Source: Methanosarcinales archaeon
GTDB taxonomy: Archaea; Halobacteriota; Methanosarcinia; Methanosarcinales; Methanocomedenaceae
Direction of reading: 5' to 3'
Length of the DNA stretch: 10,792 nt
Assembly: GCA_013330355.1 (NCBI GenBank)
Contig: DUIM01000175.1
Span: 1 to 10,792, forward strand
Shown here: piece by piece, positions 1 through 7,566 of the stretch
Layout of the letters: each line of letters opens with the position of its first letter
Position numbering within the stretch: the stretch's first letter is position 1
Notes under the pieces: model-generated
The model's input: the letters and a program-made list of their open reading frames with translations, nothing else
Databases searched by the model: none
Told to the model about the DNA's origin: nothing
Translations under genes and position numbers: made by a program

Positions 1-287
1 CCTATCACCCGGGCTATTTGCTCATGTGTATGGAAATCCCCGGCACCCCGGCTGCCCACACCGAACTGTCCCATGGTAATGCCTGATGTGACAGGTTCAA
101 GTATCTCACCCTCGGGCTTAAGGGTTGCACCGGCTTCTACCATGACAGCATGGGCCAGTTCCCTTGCATGGTGTTCGGTTACCTTATCACCCTTGATCTC
201 AAGTATCCGCAGGGTCAGCCTCTCTTCGATCCGGCCCCCGCTCTCACCCGATAACAATGCTCGCTTTGCATAACCTTCAATGTCCAT
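1..287 (-). CDS. PurM/HypE-like (AIR synthase-related) protein, N-terminal part, runs off window
   Basis: The reverse strand encodes about 95 residues from ATG 287-285 to the window edge without a stop. It begins MDIEGYAKRALLSGESGG, continues with a helical stretch, and carries a Gly-rich segment, ITMGQFGVGSRGAGDFHTHE, near residues 70-89. This resembles, from memory, the N-terminus of archaeal AIR synthase-related proteins (PurM/HypE superfamily, COG1973-like), whose members bind ATP and phosphorylate or dehydrate small substrates. The exact substrate of this branch is unknown to me. An in-frame upstream ATG exists at 305-303. I prefer 287 because a TTTAATAA box at 311-318 would start the transcript almost exactly at that ATG. 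The gene lies 56 nt downstream of uppS on the same strand. The family call is moderate because three quarters of the protein is outside the window. Confidence 0.55.
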   Translation of the reverse strand, partial: MDIEGYAKRALLSGESGGRIEERLTLRILEIKGDKVTEHHARELAHAVMVEAGATLKPEGEILEPVTSGITMGQFGVGSRGAGDFHTHEQIARVI

Positions 288-310
288 TAACAAGTGGATG
301 CACATACTGA

Positions 311-318
311 TTATTAAA
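311..318 (-). promoter_or_regulatory. Possible box A (TTTAATAA) of the PurM/HypE-like gene
   Basis: Read on the minus strand, TTTAATAA lies in the short gap after uppS. Its centre is about 26 nt upstream of the ATG at 287, the usual archaeal TATA-to-start distance, so the transcript would be leaderless. No Shine-Dalgarno sequence precedes that ATG, which fits. AT-rich intergenic DNA gives such matches easily, so confidence is low. Confidence 0.35.
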
Positions 319-343
319 GTTTCGTTAAAATGTCTGGGTAAAA

Positions 344-1318
344 TTACCACACAAAGGCAATATCTTTCATTTCCCTGTTGCCTGACAGGTCTTTCAGAAT
401 GGCCAGTACTTCCTCGGTTGTGATATCCCCTGCCTTCATGCTCATGTGGATCACCTGCTCAACCTCTACCTGGCCAAAAGCCCCAAGAAGCCTGACAATA
501 CGCCGCACAGTATTCTTCTGCCACTCATATTCCCTTGTCTGGAAGGTTCTTATGGAACGCAGGAAATCTATCTTCCTGAACTCGGGCCAGTACGGTGCAC
601 AGAAATAGGCCGCACATTCATTGCCGTTGGCCTGCCAGGGCAGGAAATTGGACATCCTCTCATCGCCACCGGTCCTGATAATCAAGTCAACATCAGGGAC
701 TGCCAGACTGGTGGAGGGATACAGGTGGGATGAGATGATCTTCTCGTCAATATCAGACACCTCGATCTGGCCGCTTTCGACCTTTTGGGCCAACACTCGT
801 GCTGTATCCACTATCTCCTGGCGGCCTCCATAGGCCATGGCAATATTCAGGTATATATTATCGTAATTCCTTGTAATGGTCTCAGCCTGCCTTGCTGTTT
901 CTTTTAACCAGGCCGGCAACAGGTCAATATTACCTAGTATCCTGAGCCGCATCCTTCTCTCATGAGTGCGCTCATCCTGCATTAGTTTCTCCAGTTTGAG
1001 ACCTATAATCTCGAAGAGTTTTTGCTTTTCCTTATCCGGGCGGTTCTGGTTCTCAGTAGAAAAGGCATAAACTGTTATTTGCTTCACACCCAGTTCATAG
1101 CACCAGTCAAGGACGTTTTCAGTTGTGTTTGCACCCAGGTTATGGCCCTGCCAGACAGTCATGCCCAGCTTCCTGGCATACCTGCGGTTCCCGTCCATGA
1201 TTATGGCTATATGTCCGGGAACCCTGAACTCTTTTATTTCCTTGGTGAGCAGGTATTCATATCCCGAATAAAGAACTGTATCAAGTGTTTTTTTTAATGT
1301 ACCAAGACCATTACCCAT
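344..1318 (-). CDS. uppS: Archaeal cis-prenyltransferase (undecaprenyl/polyprenyl diphosphate synthase)
   Basis: 324 aa. The enzyme elongates an allylic diphosphate with isopentenyl diphosphate in cis at the membrane face. The long polyprenyl chain feeds the dolichol-type carrier used for S-layer and other glycan assembly in archaea. Family signatures are clear: HIAIIMDGNRRYA at 36-48 (catalytic Asp42, Asn44/Arg45/Arg46), AFSTENQNRP at 85-94, AYGGRQE at 162-168, RTGGDERMSNFLPWQ at 215-229 (diphosphate-binding region) and YWPEF at 243-247. The N-terminal approximately 35 residues (YEYLLTKEI) look like the archaeal version. The protein is longer than the roughly 250 aa bacterial enzyme because of a tail of about 55-60 residues after residue 265. 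There is no Shine-Dalgarno site at ATG 1318, so a very short leader is likely. It is divergent from thiC. Confidence 0.95.
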   Translation of the reverse strand: MGNGLGTLKKTLDTVLYSGYEYLLTKEIKEFRVPGHIAIIMDGNRRYARKLGMTVWQGHNLGANTTENVLDWCYELGVKQITVYAFSTENQNRPDKEKQKLFEIIGLKLEKLMQDERTHERRMRLRILGNIDLLPAWLKETARQAETITRNYDNIYLNIAMAYGGRQEIVDTARVLAQKVESGQIEVSDIDEKIISSHLYPSTSLAVPDVDLIIRTGGDERMSNFLPWQANGNECAAYFCAPYWPEFRKIDFLRSIRTFQTREYEWQKNTVRRIVRLLGAFGQVEVEQVIHMSMKAGDITTEEVLAILKDLSGNREMKDIAFVW

Positions 1319-1476
1319 ATCATTGGTTATATATAATCAGGTATACAAATACTTATTTATTGACAATAATTCATCAAAATGATTAGACTGTAGTTTAAAT
1401 GAGGAGTGTAAAAAAGTAAGGTGTTGTCACTCCAAAACTTTTATCCCGATTCAGAATGGTATATCATCCAGTTATT
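1319..1476. promoter_or_regulatory. Divergent uppS/thiC promoter region
   Basis: Noncoding AT-rich DNA between two divergent genes. Reading toward thiC, TTTTATC at 1439-1445 is a weak box A that would start transcription near 1468, just before ATG 1477. Reading toward uppS, the palindromic TTATATATAA at 1327-1336 is too close to ATG 1318 to serve as its TATA box if that start is right. AT-rich sequence around 1345-1360 is the alternative. An inverted repeat at 1403-1433 sits directly upstream of the thiC box. No SD site is visible for either gene. Confidence 0.45.
1403..1433. repeat. Inverted repeat GGAGTG...CACTCC upstream of the thiC promoter
   Basis: GGAGTG at 1403-1408 is perfectly repeated in inverted form as CACTCC at 1428-1433, separated by 19 nt. 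It ends 5 nt before the putative thiC box A. The position suits an operator for a thiamine-responsive regulator, but the 6-bp arms could be chance. Confidence 0.4.
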
Positions 1477-2757
1477 ATGCAGGATACATTAATAGAACAG
1501 GCAAGGGGAGGGAATATAACTCCCGAAATAATCAAAGCCGCCCTAAAAGAGGGGATCAAACCTACCGGACTTGCCACCCTGGTGGCACAGGGCAAAGTGG
1601 TTATCCCGAAGAACATATTGCATGAACACGTCCGGCCGGTGGCAGTCGGTGAATGTGTTTCTACAAAGGTGAATGCAAATATCGGCACATCCGGGGCACA
1701 TACTGATGTGGATGAAGAGATGCAAAAAGCCCGGACTGCAGTTAAGTACGGTGCCGATGCGGTTATGGACCTCTCAACAGGTGACGATATCGATGAGGTA
1801 AGGCGCAGGCTCATTAAGGAGATAGATGTGCCCATAGGCACAGTACCTATATACCAGGCAGCCAGCAATTGCACATCAGTTCCTGATATGACCACTGACG
1901 ACATGTTCAATGCCATCCGGCTGCACGTTAAGGATGGGGTGGACTTTATTACCGTCCATGCAGGAGTTACGCTCAATGCACTGGACCAGTTACGATCGCA
2001 CGGGAGGATACTTGATATTGTCAGCCGGGGCGGGTCGTTCCTGGCATCCTGGATGATGCATAACGATCATGAAAATCCCTATTATGCCGAGTTCGACTAC
2101 CTGCTCGATATTGTAAAGGAATATGATGTCACCCTGAGCCTGGGCGATGGCATGAGGCCGGGATGCATAGCAGATGCTTCGGATGGTGCCATGTTCCAGG
2201 AGGTCATCACCCTTGGCGAACTGGTAAGAAGGTCAAGGGCTGCAGGAGTACAGAGCATGGTGGAGGGACCCGGGCACGTACCTCTGGACGAGATTATTTC
2301 AGGTGTCAGGTCGATAAAACACATTTGCGACGGCGCACCGTTGTACCTGTTGGGGCCGCTGGTCACTGACATTGCTCCGGGCTATGACCATTTTACGGCC
2401 GCCATAGGAGGTGCTGTGGCAGGGATGGCGGGAGCCGACTTCCTGTGCATGACCACTCCCTCCGAGCATCTGGCACTGCCAAATGCGGAAGATATCAGGG
2501 AAGGTGCCGTGGTCACCAGGATCGCTGCCCATGCCATAGACCTGGTAAAACCGGGACAGAGGCAGCGTGCAAGGGAAATGGATAATAAAATGGCAAATGC
2601 CAGGAGTGAACTGGACTGGGAGAAACAGCTTAACCTGGCGATCGATCCAGAGCGGGCAATCCGGATACACTCAAGGTGCAAGGACGTAGAAACCTGCAGT
2701 ATGTGCGGTGAACTTTGCTCCATCAAGATCATGAAGGATGTAATGGATAAAAAATGA
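1477..2757 (+). CDS. thiC: Phosphomethylpyrimidine synthase (HMP-P synthase)
   Basis: 426 aa from ATG 1477. An in-frame ATG at 1456 would add seven residues, but the family normally begins close to [12 protein letters not shown], and the putative box A at 1439-1445 fits 1477 better. ThiC is a [4Fe-4S] radical SAM enzyme that converts aminoimidazole ribotide to hydroxymethylpyrimidine phosphate in cytosolic thiamine synthesis. Diagnostic segments (numbered from 1477): VNANIGTS near 65-72, TVPIYQA near 122-128, [19 protein letters not shown] near 183-201, SLGDGMRPG near 221-229, EGPGHVPL near 263-270, then [13 protein letters not shown]. The C-terminal cluster motif CSMCGELC (Cys407, Cys410, Cys414) is intact, so the enzyme should be active. 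It is monocistronic: the next gene converges on it 50 nt downstream. Confidence 0.97.
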   Translation: MQDTLIEQARGGNITPEIIKAALKEGIKPTGLATLVAQGKVVIPKNILHEHVRPVAVGECVSTKVNANIGTSGAHTDVDEEMQKARTAVKYGADAVMDLSTGDDIDEVRRRLIKEIDVPIGTVPIYQAASNCTSVPDMTTDDMFNAIRLHVKDGVDFITVHAGVTLNALDQLRSHGRILDIVSRGGSFLASWMMHNDHENPYYAEFDYLLDIVKEYDVTLSLGDGMRPGCIADASDGAMFQEVITLGELVRRSRAAGVQSMVEGPGHVPLDEIISGVRSIKHICDGAPLYLLGPLVTDIAPGYDHFTAAIGGAVAGMAGADFLCMTTPSEHLALPNAEDIREGAVVTRIAAHAIDLVKPGQRQRAREMDNKMANARSELDWEKQLNLAIDPERAIRIHSRCKDVETCSMCGELCSIKIMKDVMDKK

Positions 2758-2807
2758 ACACTTGAATCCGTTCGATCCAGTTGTCATTTTCTGGGTTCCC
2801 ATCCTTG

Positions 2808-3878
2808 TTATTTTTGCTTGTTCTTATATGAGCGCACACCCAGAACAACCACAATCAAAAGTACAACCACAAACCCTATCAAGAGCACGTTGCCGAATTT
2901 TTCGACAGTAGACACTGCCGGCAAGGTTTCCACCTGTATTTTAATATTATCTGAGATCCTGTCGTGACCGTCCACATCCTCGTACTTGATCTCACTGTTT
3001 ATGCCATACATCTTGGTCGTGGCCGTCTCATCCACTTTCAGGTTGAATCTGGCAAGGGCACTTTCACCCGGCGCAAGTGAGCCGATAAATGCCTGGTCAT
3101 CTGTGGTGCTGAATGGATCAGACACACTGATCCTCACCGTTGCATCAGTAACAGGCAGTTCACCCACATTTTTGTACGTAACATACAATAGATTTTCCTC
3201 ATCTGCCACCATGTCACCCCTGATTTCCACTACTTCGAAATCGGCTTCATCCTTAACTATTACCGGTAAAGTAAGGTTCTGGCTCTTTACCTCGTACCAC
3301 AGCCCCACTTCAAGATCCGTCACATCACCCTTATCGGTCTCATCCTCCCCGCTGATCTGGACATTTTCCTGGTATCCGTATAACAGATTCAACATAAGCG
3401 GATGCACACCTGCCCTGGCATTATTGGCAATCTCTATGGTGAACTGGACCGGATCTTCGGTTTGCTGGCCTGATACCAGTGAACCCGCCTCCTGGGGTCC
3501 GGTCTTTACTTTAACTGCAGGGTCAAGGGATACGAGAGTGGCTATAATCCCTATAGCTGTGGTCTTTTGCGCTTCGTAGTTCATCTCGGTCTTTTGCAGT
3601 TTTACTTCAAGGTTATCATCAACATCTACACTGTTTTCAGACTTGAAACCGGTGATCAGTCCCCGGTTCATAAGATTGATATTCACAGTTACAGTGTCCC
3701 CTCTGTAAAATTCTCCGTCCCCAAGCAGGGATGCACTGATATTAGGTCCACCGTATACTGTATAGTAGTTATCGCCCACATCGAAATATTCCGGGAACGC
3801 CGCCTGTGCAGGCACAGTCAAGATCAGTAGTGATATAGCGGCGAGTAAAATCATCTGAATATCTTTTTTGTAATCCAT
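2808..3878 (-). CDS. COG1361-type S-layer-like membrane-anchored protein B
   Basis: 356 aa. A signal peptide with a hydrophobic core at about residues 9-22 ends in AQA before AFPEYFD (cleavage near 26). The ectodomain is rich in beta structure, and a single C-terminal TM segment (about 331-348) is followed by RSYKNKQK, so most of the protein lies outside the cell membrane. Residues around 215-310 (VTYKNVGELPVTDATVRI, GSLAPGESA) look like a CARDB/NEW3-type Ig-like domain common in COG1361 proteins. It is paralogous to the gene just upstream: both share ASLLGD.EF.RG.TV....NL.N.G...GFK after the signal peptide. It is the third gene of the exporter operon, 23 nt after protein A. ATG 3878 has a GAGG Shine-Dalgarno site 7 nt upstream. 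No enzymatic motif is seen; a structural or adaptor role beside the RND pump is inferred. Confidence 0.85.
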   Translation of the reverse strand: MDYKKDIQMILLAAISLLILTVPAQAAFPEYFDVGDNYYTVYGGPNISASLLGDGEFYRGDTVTVNINLMNRGLITGFKSENSVDVDDNLEVKLQKTEMNYEAQKTTAIGIIATLVSLDPAVKVKTGPQEAGSLVSGQQTEDPVQFTIEIANNARAGVHPLMLNLLYGYQENVQISGEDETDKGDVTDLEVGLWYEVKSQNLTLPVIVKDEADFEVVEIRGDMVADEENLLYVTYKNVGELPVTDATVRISVSDPFSTTDDQAFIGSLAPGESALARFNLKVDETATTKMYGINSEIKYEDVDGHDRISDNIKIQVETLPAVSTVEKFGNVLLIGFVVVLLIVVVLGVRSYKNKQK

Positions 3879-3882
3879 GCCT

Positions 3883-3900
3883 ATTCCTCTAATTCCTCTA
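3883..3900 (-). promoter_or_regulatory. Tandemly duplicated Shine-Dalgarno segment (2 x TAGAGGAAT)
   Basis: On the coding (minus) strand the 23-nt gap before COG1361 protein B holds two exact adjacent copies of TAGAGGAAT. The GAGG of the proximal copy (3889-3886) lies 7 nt from ATG 3878, an optimal distance. The distal copy is 9 nt further upstream. The proximal one decides the start; the distal one may be a spare or a standby site. Confidence 0.6.
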
Positions 3901-3901
3901 T

Positions 3902-5041
3902 TTATTCATATTTCTTAAGATTTCGTAAAACATTCACGGCAATGAAGATCAGTAAAATTATCATTCCTGCCAAAGCAAGCTCGAAAGCCCCGATCTTTCT
4001 TTCTGCTCTTTCAAGGGGTACACTTACTTCCAGGTTGTCGGATATTGTAATTTCTCCCTGTTCATCATAATACTTTATTTCGCTATCAATACCGTAGGTT
4101 TTAATTACGGCATCGGAATTGGCAACAACACTGAAACTTGCGCTCCGGCTCTCGCCAGGCGCCATGGTACCCAATCGCACAACCGACTGCCCGATACTTA
4201 GCGGGCGCATCACAACCATCCTGGCAGTGGCATCCTCTGCTGTGAGCTCGCCTGTATTCTTGTATGTAACATCAATGGCATGTGTCTCACCAGCCACCAG
4301 GTTGCCTGAAATTCCTGTCACTTCGAATCTTGGAGATGCCTTTACATAGACGGGGATTAGCAAGGTCTTGTTGCCACTGGCGTAATATGTAATGTGGTCC
4401 ATACCAGTAAGACCAAGACGCACCACGTTGTTTGTGGTTATACGTACCTGGCTCTGGTATTGGTACGATAAAGGAAGCTGAAGGTAATAAACACCTGCTG
4501 GTGCTTTATTTGATATGGTGATAGTAAATGTCAGCGGATGTTCCGGCATTTCCCCTGGAAAAAGGGATTCCATTGTCCGGATACCGGTATCCGGTTCTAC
4601 TTCAATATATGTTGTCCCGGATATCATTTCTGCTTTAATTCCCACTGCTGCGGTGCGGCGCATTTCATATTCCAGTTCTTTCATGGAAAGGGAATGGTCA
4701 TCTGTATCATTTCCTACTCTGGTGTCATATTTAAAGCCATATATGGCGCCTTTGTTTACAAGGTTTACTTTAAGATGCACGGTCTCACCCCGCTCAAATT
4801 CAGGGTCACCCAGTAACGAGGCATATATGTCAGGAGTGCCAAAGCTGTCATAATAGTTTGTAGAAAATACATAATTGGGGAGCAACAGGTCTGAAATATC
4901 ATTATCATTATCTTTATCGGCAGCAACTGGCAACATGCAGCCAACTAACGTTAACAACACAAGTACTACTGTAAATGCTGTCGTAAATGCTGAAAATGAT
5001 AACATTCTCATTATACATGCACGATTGCGTTCTTCGTTCAT
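3902..5041 (-). CDS. COG1361-type S-layer-like membrane-anchored protein A
   Basis: 379 aa. The ATG overlaps the TGA of the RND exporter gene (ATGA, 5041-5038), implying translational coupling. The N-terminus has a basic stretch, a hydrophobic core (about 14-34) and a likely signal peptidase site near VAA-D (41/42). An internal ATG at 5011 (residue 11) would give a more compact signal peptide. The ectodomain carries Ig-like CARDB/NEW3-type repeats (VTYKNTGELTAEDATARM, GTMAPGESRSASF), then one TM segment at about 355-372 and the tail RNLKKYE. It has the same architecture as protein B and shares conserved blocks with it, so the two arose by tandem duplication. It likely sits at the outer face of the membrane, between the exporter and the S-layer. 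No catalytic motif is visible. LVGC at 32-35 resembles a lipobox. Confidence 0.85.
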   Translation of the reverse strand: MNEERNRACIMRMLSFSAFTTAFTVVLVLLTLVGCMLPVAADKDNDNDISDLLLPNYVFSTNYYDSFGTPDIYASLLGDPEFERGETVHLKVNLVNKGAIYGFKYDTRVGNDTDDHSLSMKELEYEMRRTAAVGIKAEMISGTTYIEVEPDTGIRTMESLFPGEMPEHPLTFTITISNKAPAGVYYLQLPLSYQYQSQVRITTNNVVRLGLTGMDHITYYASGNKTLLIPVYVKASPRFEVTGISGNLVAGETHAIDVTYKNTGELTAEDATARMVVMRPLSIGQSVVRLGTMAPGESRSASFSVVANSDAVIKTYGIDSEIKYYDEQGEITISDNLEVSVPLERAERKIGAFELALAGMIILLIFIAVNVLRNLKKYE

Positions 5042-7440
5042 TGAGTATCCACATCCGGTGAATTGAATATAAATTTATCCCTCTTACTGGTGTTATTAAT
5101 ATGGACTGCTTTTTTCCGGTCCCGCCACTCATCCAGATTCACGATAACGGCAGGGAATACCATAAAGGTTGCAAGTAGTGCCAGTGCAACATCCATCACT
5201 GTTACAAGGCCAAAGTTGCTGTTCATGGAAAAAGGCGAGGCGATAAGTGCAGAAAAGCCAACGAGGGTGGTCAGGCCTGATGCGAATATGGCCTTTCCTA
5301 TCTTGGCACTTGCAGCACACATAGCCTTCGCCGGGTCTGCACCCTTATCCTTTTCTTCATAGTACCTCTCCATCATCAGTATGGCATATTCCGAACCCAC
5401 CCCCAGGATCAGGGCTCCCAGGGTGGCGGTCATGGGTGTATATTCCAGGCCAGTGAAATACATGATACCGCCCGCCCATCCTATCACCATGAACATGGTA
5501 ACAACAGGGGTAATGGCCTTAAGCCAGTCCCGGTATATCACAAGTAAGCCTGCAAACACCAGTATAAGCCCGGTAAGGGTCATTGCCACCCGGCCAGAAG
5601 TGAGTGCCCATATCACTGTGGTAAACACAACTGAATTCCCGGTTATTGTCACTTCCACTCCAGGCGGAGGGGACATCCATGCAATATCTTCCTGTACAAC
5701 ACCTGTTAATTCCCTGACACCTGTTAAACCTATATCACCGATGGCATTTCCTATGCCAAAGTCCAGCAGCAACATATTCTTGCCATGAATGTAGCGGTCC
5801 TTTTGCATTTGGGGTACCTGCTGGTACAATCGTTCTATATCGGCGCTGTTATCAGGTATGGTACCGCCGTTCATTGATTTAATAATGGGTACAATGCTCG
5901 ATGCATCGTGTATGTGCGCCCTTCTTTCAACTTCGTGTTCGCTGAATTCATCCATCCACCTGAGTACTTCGGGGTCGGCAGAATCATCCACCTTTATTAT
6001 GATATTCAAGGCATCGGTCCCACCTATGATGTCACCCAGATGGGTTAAATCGATAAGTGCGGGCATATCCTGGGGCACAAAGGTTTGAACATCAGTCTGG
6101 ATGGGAACGAATGAGTCTACATACAGGCCGGAAAAACACATTAGCCCTGCAATCCCCAGGACAAGTATGGGATGTTTTATTGAAATGGCAGTAGTCTTTT
6201 TCAGGAATTGTTCGATCTTGCTATCCTTTGGACCAGCGCTTGCAATTGGTGATTGTTGTTTTAGTTTAGGAGAGTTACTGTTGAGTTTATTGTGCTTATT
6301 GTGGTTAATATGGCCATTTTTGTTATTTTTATTATTTTTCTTTTTTATGAGGGTATCAAGTCCGTATATTACAGTCACACCAAGGAACAATGAGGATAAA
6401 AAGCACATGACTATACCGATCAGCAGCAGTTTCCCGAAATCCTGTATCATGGGGACTGATGAGGTAAAAAGTGAAAAGAAGCCAAGTCCTGTAATCGTCA
6501 GTGCGATAAGCACTGCCGGGCCGGTGTGTTTGATTGTCTCGATAACAGCCTGTGCTTCATCCTCGCCCCGTTCCAGTTCTTCTTCGATCCGGTTATGGAA
6601 CTGGATGGCGTAATCAATGCCAAGCCCTATCAAGATCGGAAATGCTGACATGGAGACCATGCTAAGGGGGATTTTCAGATATCCCATGGCTCCAAAGGTG
6701 TAGATGATACCAAGAAGTACTATGGGGAGGGGCAGGAGTTTCCAGCGGACATGCCGAAACGCCAGATACAGCACTACTATCATGAGCAATGCCGATATCA
6801 TTAGCAAAGGAACCATGCTTGAAGTCATCTCATTATTCATTGCAATCGAGAACGCCGGGTCTCCTGTAACAATGACACCATATGCAGGCGGGAAACCCGA
6901 TTGTTCAACTGCTATTTCAGTCTCGCGTAGTATCTCGATCCTTTCGTTATCGGTGGAGTCCCCTGCCATTTCCACCCATACTATAGTATGGGTATCATCC
7001 GGGAGGAGCATGCCGATATCGGATGACCGGTTTGCTATTATGGATTGTATCTCAACCTGGCTGTCAGGTATTATGTGCCGGCCTGTCATCTGGTAGTTTG
7101 TATCCTTGATAACCGATGCCGCACTGGCAGTTCCCACAACCCCGGGTATGGTCTTTACTTGCTGTTGAAGCCTGTCAACAGCTTTTAGCAATTCAGGTCT
7201 TGTTACGTCCCCGCCCTCGACAAGTACGGCTATTGATTCGGTTGCAAAAATTCTCAGGTAGAGGTGGTCATAGTCCTGGTACAGTTTTGATGTTTTTTCT
7301 ACGAAGGTTTCTGTGCCCGATTCCATTTCGATGTTCTGTGCGCCGTTTATTGAAATTATTATGAGTAGTATTGCTAACAGGACAATTGGTATGGTGTTGT
7401 CTTCGATAAAAATGCCTAATTTGCGAAATGTGTCTTTTAT
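5038..7440 (-). CDS. RND superfamily exporter, HAE3/MMPL type, with probable ATA start
   Basis: 800 aa if read from the ATA at 7440-7438; the first ATG (7326) would give 762 aa. It is an inner-membrane, proton-driven exporter of hydrophobic or amphiphilic compounds, of the largely archaeal HAE3 family (COG1033). Its topology is 6+6: TM1 about 17-31, loop 1 about 39-205, TM2-6 about 209-361, an Asn/Lys/His-rich linker 366-396, TM7 about 423-441, loop 2 about 442-615, TM8-12 about 619-769. The two RND signature helices are GLGIDYAIQF..R.EEE (273-289, Asp276) and GVGSEYAILMMERYYEE (680-696, Glu684). TM1 (IPIVLLAILLIIISI) is encoded upstream of the first ATG, and no ATG, GTG or TTG occurs in frame between the upstream TGA (7476-7474) and 7326. 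AGGTGA sits 7 nt before the ATA. It heads an operon with two COG1361 genes. The substrate is unknown. Confidence 0.93.
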   Translation of the reverse strand: MKDTFRKLGIFIEDNTIPIVLLAILLIIISINGAQNIEMESGTETFVEKTSKLYQDYDHLYLRIFATESIAVLVEGGDVTRPELLKAVDRLQQQVKTIPGVVGTASAASVIKDTNYQMTGRHIIPDSQVEIQSIIANRSSDIGMLLPDDTHTIVWVEMAGDSTDNERIEILRETEIAVEQSGFPPAYGVIVTGDPAFSIAMNNEMTSSMVPLLMISALLMIVVLYLAFRHVRWKLLPLPIVLLGIIYTFGAMGYLKIPLSMVSMSAFPILIGLGIDYAIQFHNRIEEELERGEDEAQAVIETIKHTGPAVLIALTITGLGFFSLFTSSVPMIQDFGKLLLIGIVMCFLSSLFLGVTVIYGLDTLIKKKNNKNNKNGHINHNKHNKLNSNSPKLKQQSPIASAGPKDSKIEQFLKKTTAISIKHPILVLGIAGLMCFSGLYVDSFVPIQTDVQTFVPQDMPALIDLTHLGDIIGGTDALNIIIKVDDSADPEVLRWMDEFSEHEVERRAHIHDASSIVPIIKSMNGGTIPDNSADIERLYQQVPQMQKDRYIHGKNMLLLDFGIGNAIGDIGLTGVRELTGVVQEDIAWMSPPPGVEVTITGNSVVFTTVIWALTSGRVAMTLTGLILVFAGLLVIYRDWLKAITPVVTMFMVIGWAGGIMYFTGLEYTPMTATLGALILGVGSEYAILMMERYYEEKDKGADPAKAMCAASAKIGKAIFASGLTTLVGFSALIASPFSMNSNFGLVTVMDVALALLATFMVFPAVIVNLDEWRDRKKAVHINNTSKRDKFIFNSPDVDTQ

Positions 7441-7447
7441 GGTTGGT

Positions 7448-7453
7448 TCACCT
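7448..7453 (-). promoter_or_regulatory. Shine-Dalgarno AGGTGA of the RND gene, placing the start at ATA
   Basis: AGGTGA (7453-7448 on the minus strand) fully matches the archaeal anti-Shine-Dalgarno core. It is followed by a 7-nt spacer (7447-7441) and ATA at 7440. The surrounding 11 bases AAAGGTGAACC recur exactly before apgM (9347-9357), where the start is ATG after 8 nt. This site is the main evidence for the start position, independent of topology. Confidence 0.8.
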
Positions 7454-7519
7454 TTGGTTGAAAACTGTAGATATCACTTGTACGATACTTGATTAATAGA
7501 ATACTGTAATTGTGATGAA

Positions 7520-7527
7520 TATATAAA
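7520..7527 (-). promoter_or_regulatory. Box A promoter TTTATATA of the RND/COG1361 operon
   Basis: On the minus strand TTTATATA (7527-7520) equals the archaeal box A consensus. Transcription would begin around 7497-7500, giving a leader of about 60 nt before the ATA at 7440. No ATG occurs in that leader. Confidence 0.65.
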
Positions 7528-7566
7528 TAAATTATGATAATTGGTGAAAATGAAATTGAAAACAAG

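Noticed and set aside
73..273. 66-codon plus-strand frame at the window start
   Set aside because: The opposite strand reads as a coherent PurM/HypE-like protein over the same bases.
1319..1476. TPP riboswitch before thiC
   Set aside because: No THI-box core such as CUGAGA or the conserved helix strands is visible in the region.
1464..1976. 170-codon open frame antisense to thiC
   Set aside because: It is a shadow of thiC, which has full family motifs; the antisense product has no recognisable pattern.
2758..2807. Terminator between thiC and COG1361 protein B
   Set aside because: T-rich stretches are present but there is no convincing stem; a T-tract end signal is possible but not supportable.
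6101..6613. 170-codon open frame on the plus strand inside the RND gene
   Set aside because: Its hydrophobic Leu/Phe runs are the complement of the Lys/Asn linker and TM codons of the real gene.
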